In this document: positions 17,097 to 26,367 of the stretch, one piece after another
How positions within the stretch are numbered: the first letter of the stretch is position 1
Layout: each line of letters opens with the position of its first letter
Assembly: GCA_011523565.1 (NCBI GenBank)
Contig: WTGL01000021.1
Location: 8,848 to 42,881, forward strand
Direction: 5' to 3'
Length of the DNA: 34,034 nt
From: Acidobacteriota bacterium
Lineage (GTDB): Bacteria > Acidobacteriota > Thermoanaerobaculia > Multivoradales > Multivoraceae
Position numbers and translations under genes: made by a program
The notes under the pieces: model-generated
What the model was told of the DNA's origin: nothing
Database searches by the model: none
What the model saw: the letters and a program-made list of their open reading frames with translations, nothing else

Positions 17097-17603
17097 ATGC
17101 GGCTCTCGGTGATCCTGGCGGCGGCGACGAACGGCGTCATTGGGCTGGACGGCCAGCTTCCCTGGCGGCTCCAAACGGACGTGCGGCGCTTCAAGCGGCT
17201 GACCGTGGGCCATCACGTCGTGATGGGGCGGCGCACATGGGAGGAGATCGGATGCCGGCCGCTGCCGGGAAGGGAGTGCATCGTCCTGAGCACGCGAACG
17301 GACTTCGAGGCGGCGGGCGCGGCGACCTGCCGTTCGCTCGAAGAGGCGCTTTCGGCGGCCCGCGGGGCGGGCGAGGAGGAGGTCTTCGTGATCGGCGGTG
17401 CCGGCCTGTTCGAGGCGGCCTTCCGTTTCGCCGACCGCGTCTACCTGACCCGCGTGCTGGCGGAGGTCGAGGGCGATACAGCGGTCGATCTCGAAGCGCT
17501 CGAGAGATGGCGGGTCGAGAGCTTCGAGGATGTTCCCGCCGGCCCGAACGACGATCACGCCACCCGTTTCGAGATCCTCTCGCCGCCCGAAGACCTGGGA
17601 TGA
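17097..17603 (+). CDS. folA: Dihydrofolate reductase
   Basis: This 168-residue enzyme reduces dihydrofolate to tetrahydrofolate with NADPH. The substrate-binding acid is D28 in LPWRLQTDVRRFK, and the Met20-type loop region is NGVIGLDGQLPW. VMGRRTWEEIG and the cofactor-binding VFVIGGAGLFEAA follow. Length is typical of chromosomal FolA. The gene starts one base after thyA and overlaps queG by four bases (ATGA), so the three are translationally coupled. Confidence 0.95.
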   Translation: MRLSVILAAATNGVIGLDGQLPWRLQTDVRRFKRLTVGHHVVMGRRTWEEIGCRPLPGRECIVLSTRTDFEAAGAATCRSLEEALSAARGAGEEEVFVIGGAGLFEAAFRFADRVYLTRVLAEVEGDTAVDLEALERWRVESFEDVPAGPNDDHATRFEILSPPEDLG

Positions 17604-18682
17604 ACTCGGCGAAGAACCGCGCCGAACTGTTGATCGGCTGGGCGGTCGAATCCGGTTTCGACCGCGCGGGGGTGGCGTCCCTGGAACCGCGAGCCGGCGC
17701 CGGGTCGTCCTTCCTTCGCCGGCTGGAGCGGGGCCTGTTCGCTTCGATGGCCTGGCTCGGCAGGCGGACGCGGAGGCGTCTGGTGCCGGCCTCGGTGCTG
17801 GACGGTGCGCGATCCGTGTTGTGCGTGGCGCTTCACTACCACCCCCTCGAGGGCGAGGCCGAGCCGCGGGGTGACCTGTGGCCGCGAGTGGCCCGCTACG
17901 CTCGCGGGGATGACTACCACCAGTTGATGGAGCGGCGGCTGCGCGCGCTTGCCGGTCGCATCCGGGAGGCGTTTCCGGGCTCGGGTGCCAGGGTCTACGT
18001 GGACACCGGACCGGTGCTCGAGAGGGACCTGGCGGCGCGGGCGGGCCTTGGCGCGATCGCCAAGAACACGCAGTTGCTCGACCGGACGGGATCGTGGTTC
18101 CTGCTCGGAGAGCTGTTCCTGACCCTGGAGCTCGAACCGTCCGAACCGCTGGCCGAGGATCTGTGCGGCAACTGCCGGCGCTGTCTCGACGCCTGTCCGA
18201 CCGGGGCGCTGCCCGCGTCCTATGTCCTGGACTCCCGCAAGTGCATCAGCTACTGGACGATCGAGCACCGGGGCGAAGTGCCGGAGCGGATGCGATCCCT
18301 GGTGGGGGACTGGGTTTTCGGATGCGACGTCTGCCAGGAGGTGTGTCCCTGGAACGAGCATCGCGCGCCGCCGGCGGCGGCCGAGCGGAGCGGGGAGTTC
18401 TCCTTGCCGGCGCATCGCGCGGAGCTGGATCTCGTGGCGCTTCTCGCGATCTCGGAGGATGAGTACCGGGCGCGCTTTCGCGGCAGTCCGATGAAGCGGC
18501 CCGGTCGCACGGGATTGCGGCGCAACGCCGCGCTGGCGATGGGCAACCGCGGCGAAGCCGTCTACATCCCGGCGCTCGAACGGGCGCGGGGAAGTTGTGA
18601 CCCCGTCGTCCGGAGTCACGCGGCCTGGGCCCTGGAACGGCTGCGAGCTCGCGCCTCGGAGCGGCCGGAAAGCGGAGCATAA
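17600..18682 (+). CDS. queG: Epoxyqueuosine reductase
   Basis: This 360-residue QueG carries out the last step of queuosine synthesis in tRNA, reducing epoxyqueuosine with cobalamin and two [4Fe-4S] clusters. The ferredoxin-like cluster motifs are CGNCRRCLDACPTGAL and CDVCQEVCPWNEH. The N-terminal cobalamin-binding domain contains RYARGDDYH, VDTGPVLERDLAARAGLG and GKN-type IAKNTQLL. A HEAT-like helical repeat forms the last 80 residues (GLRRNAALAMGNRG, VVRSHAAWALERLR). Length and order match the family. It shares a four-base overlap with folA, and its stop is about 60 bases before the rpsA promoter. Confidence 0.95.
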   Translation: MNSAKNRAELLIGWAVESGFDRAGVASLEPRAGAGSSFLRRLERGLFASMAWLGRRTRRRLVPASVLDGARSVLCVALHYHPLEGEAEPRGDLWPRVARYARGDDYHQLMERRLRALAGRIREAFPGSGARVYVDTGPVLERDLAARAGLGAIAKNTQLLDRTGSWFLLGELFLTLELEPSEPLAEDLCGNCRRCLDACPTGALPASYVLDSRKCISYWTIEHRGEVPERMRSLVGDWVFGCDVCQEVCPWNEHRAPPAAAERSGEFSLPAHRAELDLVALLAISEDEYRARFRGSPMKRPGRTGLRRNAALAMGNRGEAVYIPALERARGSCDPVVRSHAAWALERLRARASERPESGA

Positions 18683-18716
18683 GTGTCGTGGAATGAGTGT
18701 TTAGGCCAAGGACGCA

Positions 18717-18736
18717 GGCGCTGCAAGAGGAGCGCC
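18717..18736 (+). terminator. Short hairpin after queG
   Basis: GGCGCT (18717-18722) pairs with AGCGCC (18731-18736) over an eight-base loop, 34 bases past the queG stop and just before the rpsA -35 box. It is a weak terminator candidate without a T-tract. Confidence 0.3.
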
Positions 18737-18742
18737 GGCCGG

Positions 18743-18771
18743 TTGACCGCTTGCGACCGCGTCCCTATACT
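18743..18771 (+). promoter_or_regulatory. Sigma-70 promoter of rpsA
   Basis: TTGACC (18743-18748) and TATACT (18766-18771) are separated by exactly 17 bases, each matching five of six consensus positions. The start would be near 18778, giving a leader of about 130 bases. Confidence 0.8.
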
Positions 18772-18787
18772 TGTCCGTCTGACCCTT

Positions 18788-18811
18788 GGCGTCCGTTCGG
18801 GCCTCGACGCC
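18788..18811 (+). promoter_or_regulatory. Hairpin in the rpsA leader
   Basis: GGCGTC (18788-18793) pairs with GACGCC (18806-18811). A small GCTG/CAGC stem follows immediately. The rpsA leader of E. coli is structured and bound by S1 for autoregulation; an equivalent role here is inference from position. Confidence 0.35.
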
Positions 18812-18908
18812 TGCTGTCGGCAGCGCGTTGCGGCCCGATTGTCGGTGCGCCGCCTACCTGGAAACGCCCACCGCACGGTTCACAGCCGAAGCGAGAACAC
18901 AGGAACTC

Positions 18909-21041
<2,133 letters not shown>

Positions 21042-21069
21042 GAAGGTCGGCTAAGGGGAGGAGCCGAAA

Positions 21070-21393
21070 ATGAAAGATGCGATCCAGATCTCTGAAGCCA
21101 TCCGCCGCGGGATGACCAAGGCTCACCTGGTCGAGGAAGTGGCGCGTAGCACCGACTTGACGAAAAAGGACGCCGAGGTCATCGTGAGCACGGTGTTGGA
21201 GAGCATCGTCGACTCCTTGAAGGACGGCGACAAGATCGAGCTCCGGGGTTTCGGGAGTTTTCGCATCCGCGAGCGCGGTTCCAGGATTGGGCGCAACCCG
21301 AAGACCGGCGCCCGGGTTGACGTTCCGTCCAAGAAGATCCCCTACTTCAAGCCTGGCAAGGAACTCAAGGAACTCCTGAACTCCGACGAGTAG
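21070..21393 (+). CDS. HU/IHF-family DNA-binding protein (IHF-beta-like)
   Basis: This 107-residue protein bends DNA as a dimer. The helical base (KAHLVEEVARSTDLTKKDAE) is followed by the beta-arm signature GFGSFRIRERGSRIGRNPKT, with the intercalating proline in GRNP, and the C-terminal PYFKPGKELKELLN. The last block resembles IHF-beta more than HU, and the position after rpsA is that of ihfB in enterobacteria. ATG 21070 is preceded by a strong AGGGGAGGAG site. It adds 14 residues before the usual family start (MTKAHL at 21112), which has no comparable site. Whether it works as a homodimer is unknown because no partner subunit is in the window. Confidence 0.93.
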   Translation: MKDAIQISEAIRRGMTKAHLVEEVARSTDLTKKDAEVIVSTVLESIVDSLKDGDKIELRGFGSFRIRERGSRIGRNPKTGARVDVPSKKIPYFKPGKELKELLNSDE

Positions 21394-21394
21394 A

Positions 21395-21414
21395 CCGGGC
21401 TCCGCAAGGCCCGG
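21395..21414 (+). terminator. Hairpin after the HU/IHF gene
   Basis: CCGGGC (21395-21400) pairs with GCCCGG (21409-21414) over an eight-base loop, directly after the stop. There is no T-tract, so it may be only a weak or processing-related stem inside a longer operon. Confidence 0.35.
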
Positions 21415-21437
21415 GCCCCGCCCCCCGCCGCGCACAG

Positions 21438-21851
21438 ATGACGACGACTTCGCCTTCAGCCGGGCCTCCAGCCGAGCCCCGGGTCGTTCTCCGGACCGTG
21501 CTTGTGGCGATCGCGGCCTGGGCGGTGCCGGGTTCGGGTCACCTGATTCTGCGTAAGCCGCGGCGCGCCGCCGTCGTGTTCGGCGTGGTCCTCTTCTCGT
21601 TCCTGTTCGGTTGCTGGCTCCGGGGTCACCTCTACGTCGTCGTGCCGGAGCAACCGCTCAGCCGGCTGGCGACCCTGAGTTCGATGGGCGCCGGCGCCCC
21701 GTACTTCGTGGCTCGCTACCTGGTCGAGTACAGCGGTGACATCCTGTCCTCGACGTTCGAGTACGGCAAGGCCTTCATGCTGACCGCCGGTCTTCTCAAC
21801 CTCCTGGCGGTTCTGGACGCCTGGGACATCGCCAGCGGATCGAAGGACTGA
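21438..21851 (+). CDS. Small multipass membrane protein (DUF6677/TM2-like)
   Basis: This 137-residue protein has hydrophobic segments at about residues 20-36 (LVAIAAWAVPGSGHLIL), 44-62 (RAAVVFGVVLFSFLFGCWL) and 114-130 (FMLTAGLLNLLAVLDAW). The WAVPGSGHL motif followed by a basic turn and a second helix is the pattern of TM2/DUF6677-type small membrane proteins, which I associate with acidobacterial genomes. The function is unknown. It is followed six bases later by another tiny membrane protein and then lpxB, which suggests an envelope role. Confidence 0.7.
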   Translation: MTTTSPSAGPPAEPRVVLRTVLVAIAAWAVPGSGHLILRKPRRAAVVFGVVLFSFLFGCWLRGHLYVVVPEQPLSRLATLSSMGAGAPYFVARYLVEYSGDILSSTFEYGKAFMLTAGLLNLLAVLDAWDIASGSKD

Positions 21852-21856
21852 CGAAC

Positions 21857-22054
21857 ATGTTGACGAGTCACTTCGCCCTGATGGTGATTTACGCCCTCCA
21901 GGTCAGCCTGTTCTTTGCCGTGCTGTGGCGGCGGCGGTTCAAGGACCGGGTGCGGCTGTTTCTTCAGATGATGGTCGGCATGGTCGGCGGGGGCCTGGTG
22001 CTGGCCTGGTTGATGTACCCGTTCCCATGGTCGCCGGCGGCGCCGATTCCCTGA
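21857..22054 (+). CDS. 65-residue membrane protein upstream of lpxB
   Basis: This very short protein has two predicted membrane helices, at about residues 6-24 (FALMVIYALQVSLFFAVLW) and 36-54 (LQMMVGMVGGGLVLAWLMY). A short positive loop (RRRFKDRVR) separates them, placing the loop in the cytoplasm. The last 28 bases overlap lpxB in another frame. No family is recognised with certainty. Tight spacing to the neighbours on both sides argues that it is real and cotranscribed, possibly working with the preceding membrane protein. Confidence 0.65.
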   Translation: MLTSHFALMVIYALQVSLFFAVLWRRRFKDRVRLFLQMMVGMVGGGLVLAWLMYPFPWSPAAPIP

Positions 22055-23280
22055 GGTCGGGCTCGCTGATCGAGGGCAGCCCGGCCGTTCTGATCTCAGC
22101 CGGCGAGGCCTCCGGCGACCACCACGCGGCGCGAATGATGGAAGCCGCCGGTCGGCTGGCCGGGGACGGAGGCCCGATCCGGTTCTTCGGACTCGGCGGC
22201 GACGCGATGGCCGCCGCGGGCCTGGAGCCGGTCGCGCACAGCAACGAAGTGGCCGTGGTGGGCATCTTCGAGGTCCTGCGGGAGCTGCCGCGGATTCGGA
22301 GGGTCTTCCGCCGGTTGCTACGGGCGGTCGAGGAACGCCGGCCGGAGTTGGCGGTGCTGGTCGACTTTCCGGACTTCAACCTGCGTCTGGCGCGACGGCT
22401 TCGGCGGCGGGGCGTCCCGGTGCTCTACTACGTCTCGCCGCAGGTGTGGGCGTGGCGCCGTCGCCGGGTGGCGGCGATCGCGCGCCTCGTGAAGCGCATG
22501 CTGGTCCTCTTTCCCTTTGAAGTCGAGGTGTACCGGGGGCTCGAGCTCGACGTGGAGCACGTCGGCCATCCCCTCGTCGACGAAGTGCCGGAGTTCGCGT
22601 CCGTCTGGGAGCAGGAGGCGGATCTGCCCGCTCGCGTAAGGGTGGCGCTGCTGCCGGGGTCCCGTAACAGCGAGGTGCGGCGGATCCTGCCGCCGATGCT
22701 GCGGGCAGCGGCCGCCCTGGTGTCGGACGGACGCGATGCGCGGGAAGACGGTTCGGCCGCCAACGCTGCGCGCGTTCGCCTGATCCTGGCCCCCACGGTG
22801 GCTACCAGCCTTGTCGATCGACTGGTTGCGGCGAGTCCGCTGGCGCGCCAGGACCTGGAGATCGTGCGTTCGGGGCGGTTCGCGGCATTGGCCGGCTCTC
22901 ATCTCGCTCTCTGCGCATCCGGTACCGCGACCCTTGAGGTTGGGCTCCTGGGCACTCCGATGGTCGTGGTCTACCGCGTGTCGCCGCTGACGGGTCTCCT
23001 CGGCCGGTGGTTGGTCGACCTTCCGTTCATCAGCCTCGTCAACCTGGTTCTCGGTCGCCGGGTCGTTCCGGAGTTGCTCCAGGGCGAGGCCGGTGCGGCG
23101 CGGATGGCGGCGACGGCGCGGGATCTCCTGTCGGAGCGGCCCCGCATCGACAGCATGCGCGCCGCCCTGGCCGAACTCAGGCCGGCGCTCGGAGCGTCCG
23201 GAGCCAGCGAGCGCGCGGCGCGCAGCCTCCTTCAGGAGCTGGGCGCGGTCAGGGAATCCGAGGAAGGAGGTCGACCCTGA
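22027..23280 (+). CDS. lpxB: Lipid-A-disaccharide synthase
   Basis: This 417-residue GT19 enzyme joins UDP-diacylglucosamine and lipid X into the lipid A disaccharide at the inner-membrane face. Characteristic blocks are ISAGEASGD near residue 24-32, FFGLGGDAM, VDFPDFNLRLARRLRRRG, YYVSPQVWAWRRRRV, FPFE, HVGHPLVDE, LLPGSRNSEVRRILP and ASGTATLEVGLLGTPMVVVYR. Its presence shows an LPS-bearing outer membrane. ATG 22027 overlaps the preceding small gene by 28 bases and gives a short leader. The stop overlaps the probable CTG start of yicC. Confidence 0.94.
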   Translation: MVAGGADSLRSGSLIEGSPAVLISAGEASGDHHAARMMEAAGRLAGDGGPIRFFGLGGDAMAAAGLEPVAHSNEVAVVGIFEVLRELPRIRRVFRRLLRAVEERRPELAVLVDFPDFNLRLARRLRRRGVPVLYYVSPQVWAWRRRRVAAIARLVKRMLVLFPFEVEVYRGLELDVEHVGHPLVDEVPEFASVWEQEADLPARVRVALLPGSRNSEVRRILPPMLRAAAALVSDGRDAREDGSAANAARVRLILAPTVATSLVDRLVAASPLARQDLEIVRSGRFAALAGSHLALCASGTATLEVGLLGTPMVVVYRVSPLTGLLGRWLVDLPFISLVNLVLGRRVVPELLQGEAGAARMAATARDLLSERPRIDSMRAALAELRPALGASGASERAARSLLQELGAVRESEEGGRP

Positions 23281-23285
23281 GGAGC

Positions 23286-24176
23286 ATGACCGGGATCGGG
23301 GAGGCGACGGACCAGAGCGGCCCCTGCCGCGTGACCGTCACGGCCCGGTCCGTCAACCACCGTTATCTCGACTTCGCGGTACGACTGCGGGCACCGTACC
23401 GGCTCCTGGAGCCTGAACTGCGCGCGCTGGTCGCTTCGAGGATCCGCCGCGGCCGGGTCGAGCTGGGGGTCGAGATCGAGACCGCTCGCGACGCCCCGAC
23501 CGTGGAACTCTGCGACGAGACGGCGGATGCCCTGCAACGGACCGCCCGTCGCTGGCGGCGCCGGGGTCTCGTCGTCTCGGAGCTCAGCGCCGGCGAACTG
23601 ATGTCGGCCGTGCGCGGTTCGCGGCCGGAGCAAGTATCGCCGGTCATGGGAGCGGAGGAACGGGCCCTCGCGGTGCGGGTCAGCCGGCGTGCCGTGGCGG
23701 CTCTGGTGGCCGAACGCGAACGGGAGGGACGGGTCCTGGAAGCCGCGCTTCGCGGTCATCTCTCCGAGCTGCGGCGCAACGTGGACGCACTTGTCGCGCG
23801 CCGCAGGGAAGTGGTCGATCGAGCCCCGGACGAATTGGAACGGCGGATGCGCGAACTGCTCGAGGGATCCGAGGCGGGAGGCGCGTCCGGCGCCGGGCTG
23901 GACCCCGCGCGTATGGTTGAGGAGGTAGCCCTGCTGATCGAGCGCAGCGACACGGCGGAGGAACTGGAACGGCTCGGCGGCCACCTGGACGGCTTTGAGA
24001 CGGCGATGGCCGAAGAGGGCGCGGTGGGGCGGCGGCTGGACTTCCTGACCCAGGAGATCCTGCGCGAGTTGAACACGGTCGGGTCGAAGTGCCGTGACCT
24101 GGCGATGCAGCGGGCAGTCGTCGAGGGTAAGGTGCTCTGCGAGCAGTTGCGGGAGCAGGTGCAGAACATCGAATGA
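23286..24176 (+). CDS. yicC: YicC-family endoribonuclease-like protein
   Basis: This protein of about 296 residues opens with the family hallmark SMTGIG(E)A, contains SVNHRYLDFAVRLR and ends in QEILRELNTVGSKCRD, KVLCEQLREQVQNIE. YicC proteins of E. coli and Bacillus have been described as RNases acting on small RNAs. ATG 23286 is listed, but the ribosome binding site AAGGAGG (23264-23270) is 15 bases from it. It is six bases from an in-frame CTG at 23277, which would restore the common RSMTG N-terminus. It overlaps gmk by four bases (ATGA), as is common in many bacteria. Confidence 0.9.
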   Translation: MTGIGEATDQSGPCRVTVTARSVNHRYLDFAVRLRAPYRLLEPELRALVASRIRRGRVELGVEIETARDAPTVELCDETADALQRTARRWRRRGLVVSELSAGELMSAVRGSRPEQVSPVMGAEERALAVRVSRRAVAALVAEREREGRVLEAALRGHLSELRRNVDALVARRREVVDRAPDELERRMRELLEGSEAGGASGAGLDPARMVEEVALLIERSDTAEELERLGGHLDGFETAMAEEGAVGRRLDFLTQEILRELNTVGSKCRDLAMQRAVVEGKVLCEQLREQVQNIE

Positions 24177-24835
24177 CTGCGGGCACGGCGAGAGGAGAGC
24201 TGTTCATACTCTCGGCGCCGTCCGGCGCCGGCAAGACGACGCTCGTGCATCGGGCGATGGAGCTCGTCGCCGGGGTCGAATTCTCGATCAGCCACACCAC
24301 CCGCCGCTCGCGCGAGAACGAAGTAGACGGCGTCGACTACCACTTCGTGGCTCCGGAGACGTTCGAGTCCATGGTGGCGGAGGACCGGTTCCTGGAGTGG
24401 GCGGAGGTTCACGGCAACCGCTACGGAACATCGGTCGACGAGGTTCTGCCGCGGATCGAGAGGGGAATGGACGTCCTGCTGGACATCGACGTGCAGGGAG
24501 CGGCACAGGTCATGGCCACCGGCGGCGTCGCGGGCCGGTTGGGTACGGCCGTTCACAGTGTCTTCGTCATGCCCCCGAGCCCCGAGGCGCTGGTGGCGCG
24601 GCTGCGTGGACGCGACCTGGACGAGGCGCCGGCCATCCGGCAACGGCTTCAGGGTGCGCTCGATGAACTGGGGCGGGTGCGCGACTATGACTATGTTATT
24701 GTCAACGACCGCGCCGAGGTGGCCAGCGAGACCCTGGCGGCCATCATTCTCGAGAAACGACAGCGAAGGGAGCGGATGCGGGAGCGCGTACGCCGCGTTC
24801 TCGCGGATTTTCATGCACATGGCCCGTTTTCCTGA
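24173..24835 (+). CDS. gmk: Guanylate kinase
   Basis: This 220-residue enzyme phosphorylates GMP to GDP with ATP. The P-loop is SAPSGAGKTT (residues 14-23), the GMP-binding region is SISHTTRRSRENEVDGVDYHF, and LLDIDVQGAAQV and NDRAEVA follow. It is close to the usual 205-210 residues. It starts inside the yicC stop and overlaps rpoZ at its end. The yicC-gmk-rpoZ-coaBC order is a widespread conserved cluster. Confidence 0.96.
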   Translation: MTAGTARGELFILSAPSGAGKTTLVHRAMELVAGVEFSISHTTRRSRENEVDGVDYHFVAPETFESMVAEDRFLEWAEVHGNRYGTSVDEVLPRIERGMDVLLDIDVQGAAQVMATGGVAGRLGTAVHSVFVMPPSPEALVARLRGRDLDEAPAIRQRLQGALDELGRVRDYDYVIVNDRAEVASETLAAIILEKRQRRERMRERVRRVLADFHAHGPFS

Positions 24836-25085
24836 GAAAGTAGACAGCAAGTTCCGTTTCGTCCTTCTGGCCGCGCGCCGAGCCGAGCAGTTGATCCGGG
24901 GCGCCCAGGAACGCATGCCCAAGGAGAGCCCGAAGTTCGCCCGTCATGCGATGAGCGAGATGGAGCGCGACCTCGTGGAGTGGGACTACGGCGAGGCGCC
25001 CGAGTCTTCGGAACCGGATAGCGCCGGGGACGGCAACCCGCAGCCCGGGGACGATGCCTTCGGGCAGCGAAGCACAGTCCATTGA
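24819..25085 (+). CDS. rpoZ: RNA polymerase omega subunit
   Basis: This 88-residue protein starts in a different frame inside the last 17 bases of gmk. The core FRFVLLAARRAEQLIRGAQ, with the conserved arginine-arginine-alanine helix, is the omega signature. Omega chaperones the beta-prime subunit of RNA polymerase. The later part (KFARHAMSEMERDLVEWDYG) is the pattern seen in shorter omegas of Gram-negative phyla. A second ATG six bases upstream (24813) is an alternative start. The last 32 bases overlap coaBC, so the protein is nested at both ends. Its acidic, glycine- and proline-rich C-terminus is encoded mostly before that overlap. Confidence 0.88.
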   Translation: MARFPEKVDSKFRFVLLAARRAEQLIRGAQERMPKESPKFARHAMSEMERDLVEWDYGEAPESSEPDSAGDGNPQPGDDAFGQRSTVH

Positions 25086-26367
25086 CCCTGGCGTGCCCGA
25101 CGCGCCTGCAGGGGTTGCCCAGGGCAAGGTCCTTCTCGGCATAAGCGGCGGGATCGCCGCCTACAAGGGCGCTTACCTCGTCCGCAGGCTTCGGGAGCGG
25201 GGGATCGCCGTCCGTTGCGCGCCGACCCTGGCGGCGGAGAGCTTCGTCTCGCCGCTGACGCTCGAGGTGCTGAGCGGCGAACGGGTCTACGGCCAGAGCT
25301 ACCTGTCGCGCGACGGTGGTGTGGACGGCGCCGAGCTTCATGTGGAGGCAGCGCAGTGGGCCGATCTGCTCTGCGTTGCGCCGGCGACCGCCAACACACT
25401 GGCCCGTCTGTCCCTCGGTCTCGCGGATGACTTCCTGAGCACGACGGCCCTCATGTTCGAGGGACCCGTCGTGGTCGCGCCCGCGATGCACGACGCGATG
25501 TGGCGCAAACCCCAGGTCGGCGCCCAGGTCGAGGCGCTGAGGAGCCGCGGCGCGGAGATCGTGGGGCCCGTAGAGGGCGCGCTGGCTTCGGGCGAACAGG
25601 GCTGGGGGCGCATGGCGGAACCGGAGACGATCGTGGACGCCGTTTGCCGGGCGTTGGCGCTTCCTGACGGCGGAGCGGCCTCGCCGGTGGGTCCTCTGGG
25701 CGGCAGACGGGTGGTCGTCACCGCCGGTCCGACCTTCGAGGCGATCGACCCGGTGCGCTTCCTCGGTAACCGGTCGAGCGGCCGCATGGGCTTCGCCCTG
25801 GCGCGTCAGGCGGCGCTTCGCGGCGCGGAGGTCGTTCTCGTCGCCGGGCCCGTCAGCCGGGGAACCCCCGACGGCGTGCGGCGGATCGACGTCGGGTCCG
25901 CGGTGGAGATGGAGGCGGCGCTCGCGGAGACGGCGCCGTCGGCCGACCTGATCGTGATGGCCGCGGCAGTCGCCGACTACCGGCCTCTCCGGTGCGCGGA
26001 CGAGAAGCTCAAGAAGTCCGGCGCCGACCGTCTGGTTCTCGAGCTGGAGCAGAACCCCGATCTTCTGGCCGGCCTGGCGACGGTGGCGCCCCAGGCCGTG
26101 CGAGTCGGCTTCGCGGCCGAGACCGAGCGCCTCGAGAGCTCGGCGCGGGGCAAGCTGAAGGCGAAGCAGGCGCACTGGATCGTCGCCAACGACGTGTCGC
26201 GGCCGGACATCGGCTTCGAGTCGGTGGACAACGAAGTGGTCGTCTTCGGCCGGAGTGACGTTCCGGTCCGCTTCGCGAAGCAGTCGAAGGACGAACTGGC
26301 CGGCCGGCTGCTGGAGCTGTTTGCCGGCGACCTGGCCGGCGGAGACGCCCCGGGCGAGAGCTCGTGA
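25054..26367 (+). CDS. coaBC: Bifunctional phosphopantothenoylcysteine decarboxylase/phosphopantothenate-cysteine ligase
   Basis: This 437-residue fusion makes 4'-phosphopantetheine for coenzyme A. CoaC, an FMN flavoprotein domain, covers residues about 23-200: GISGGIAAYK, catalytic H96 in ELHVEAAQ, APATANTLAR and PAMHDAMW. CoaB covers about 210-430: VVVTAGPTFEAIDPVRFLGN, NRSSGRMG, MAAAVADYRP and the KLKK lysines. Two departures from the E. coli pattern are visible. The PxMN asparagine is histidine (PAMHDAMW), and the active-site flap cysteine is replaced by S179 (LASGEQGWGRM against ACG..G.GRM). The ATG overlaps rpoZ by 32 bases; the stop overlaps udg by four. Confidence 0.94.
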   Translation: MPSGSEAQSIDPGVPDAPAGVAQGKVLLGISGGIAAYKGAYLVRRLRERGIAVRCAPTLAAESFVSPLTLEVLSGERVYGQSYLSRDGGVDGAELHVEAAQWADLLCVAPATANTLARLSLGLADDFLSTTALMFEGPVVVAPAMHDAMWRKPQVGAQVEALRSRGAEIVGPVEGALASGEQGWGRMAEPETIVDAVCRALALPDGGAASPVGPLGGRRVVVTAGPTFEAIDPVRFLGNRSSGRMGFALARQAALRGAEVVLVAGPVSRGTPDGVRRIDVGSAVEMEAALAETAPSADLIVMAAAVADYRPLRCADEKLKKSGADRLVLELEQNPDLLAGLATVAPQAVRVGFAAETERLESSARGKLKAKQAHWIVANDVSRPDIGFESVDNEVVVFGRSDVPVRFAKQSKDELAGRLLELFAGDLAGGDAPGESS

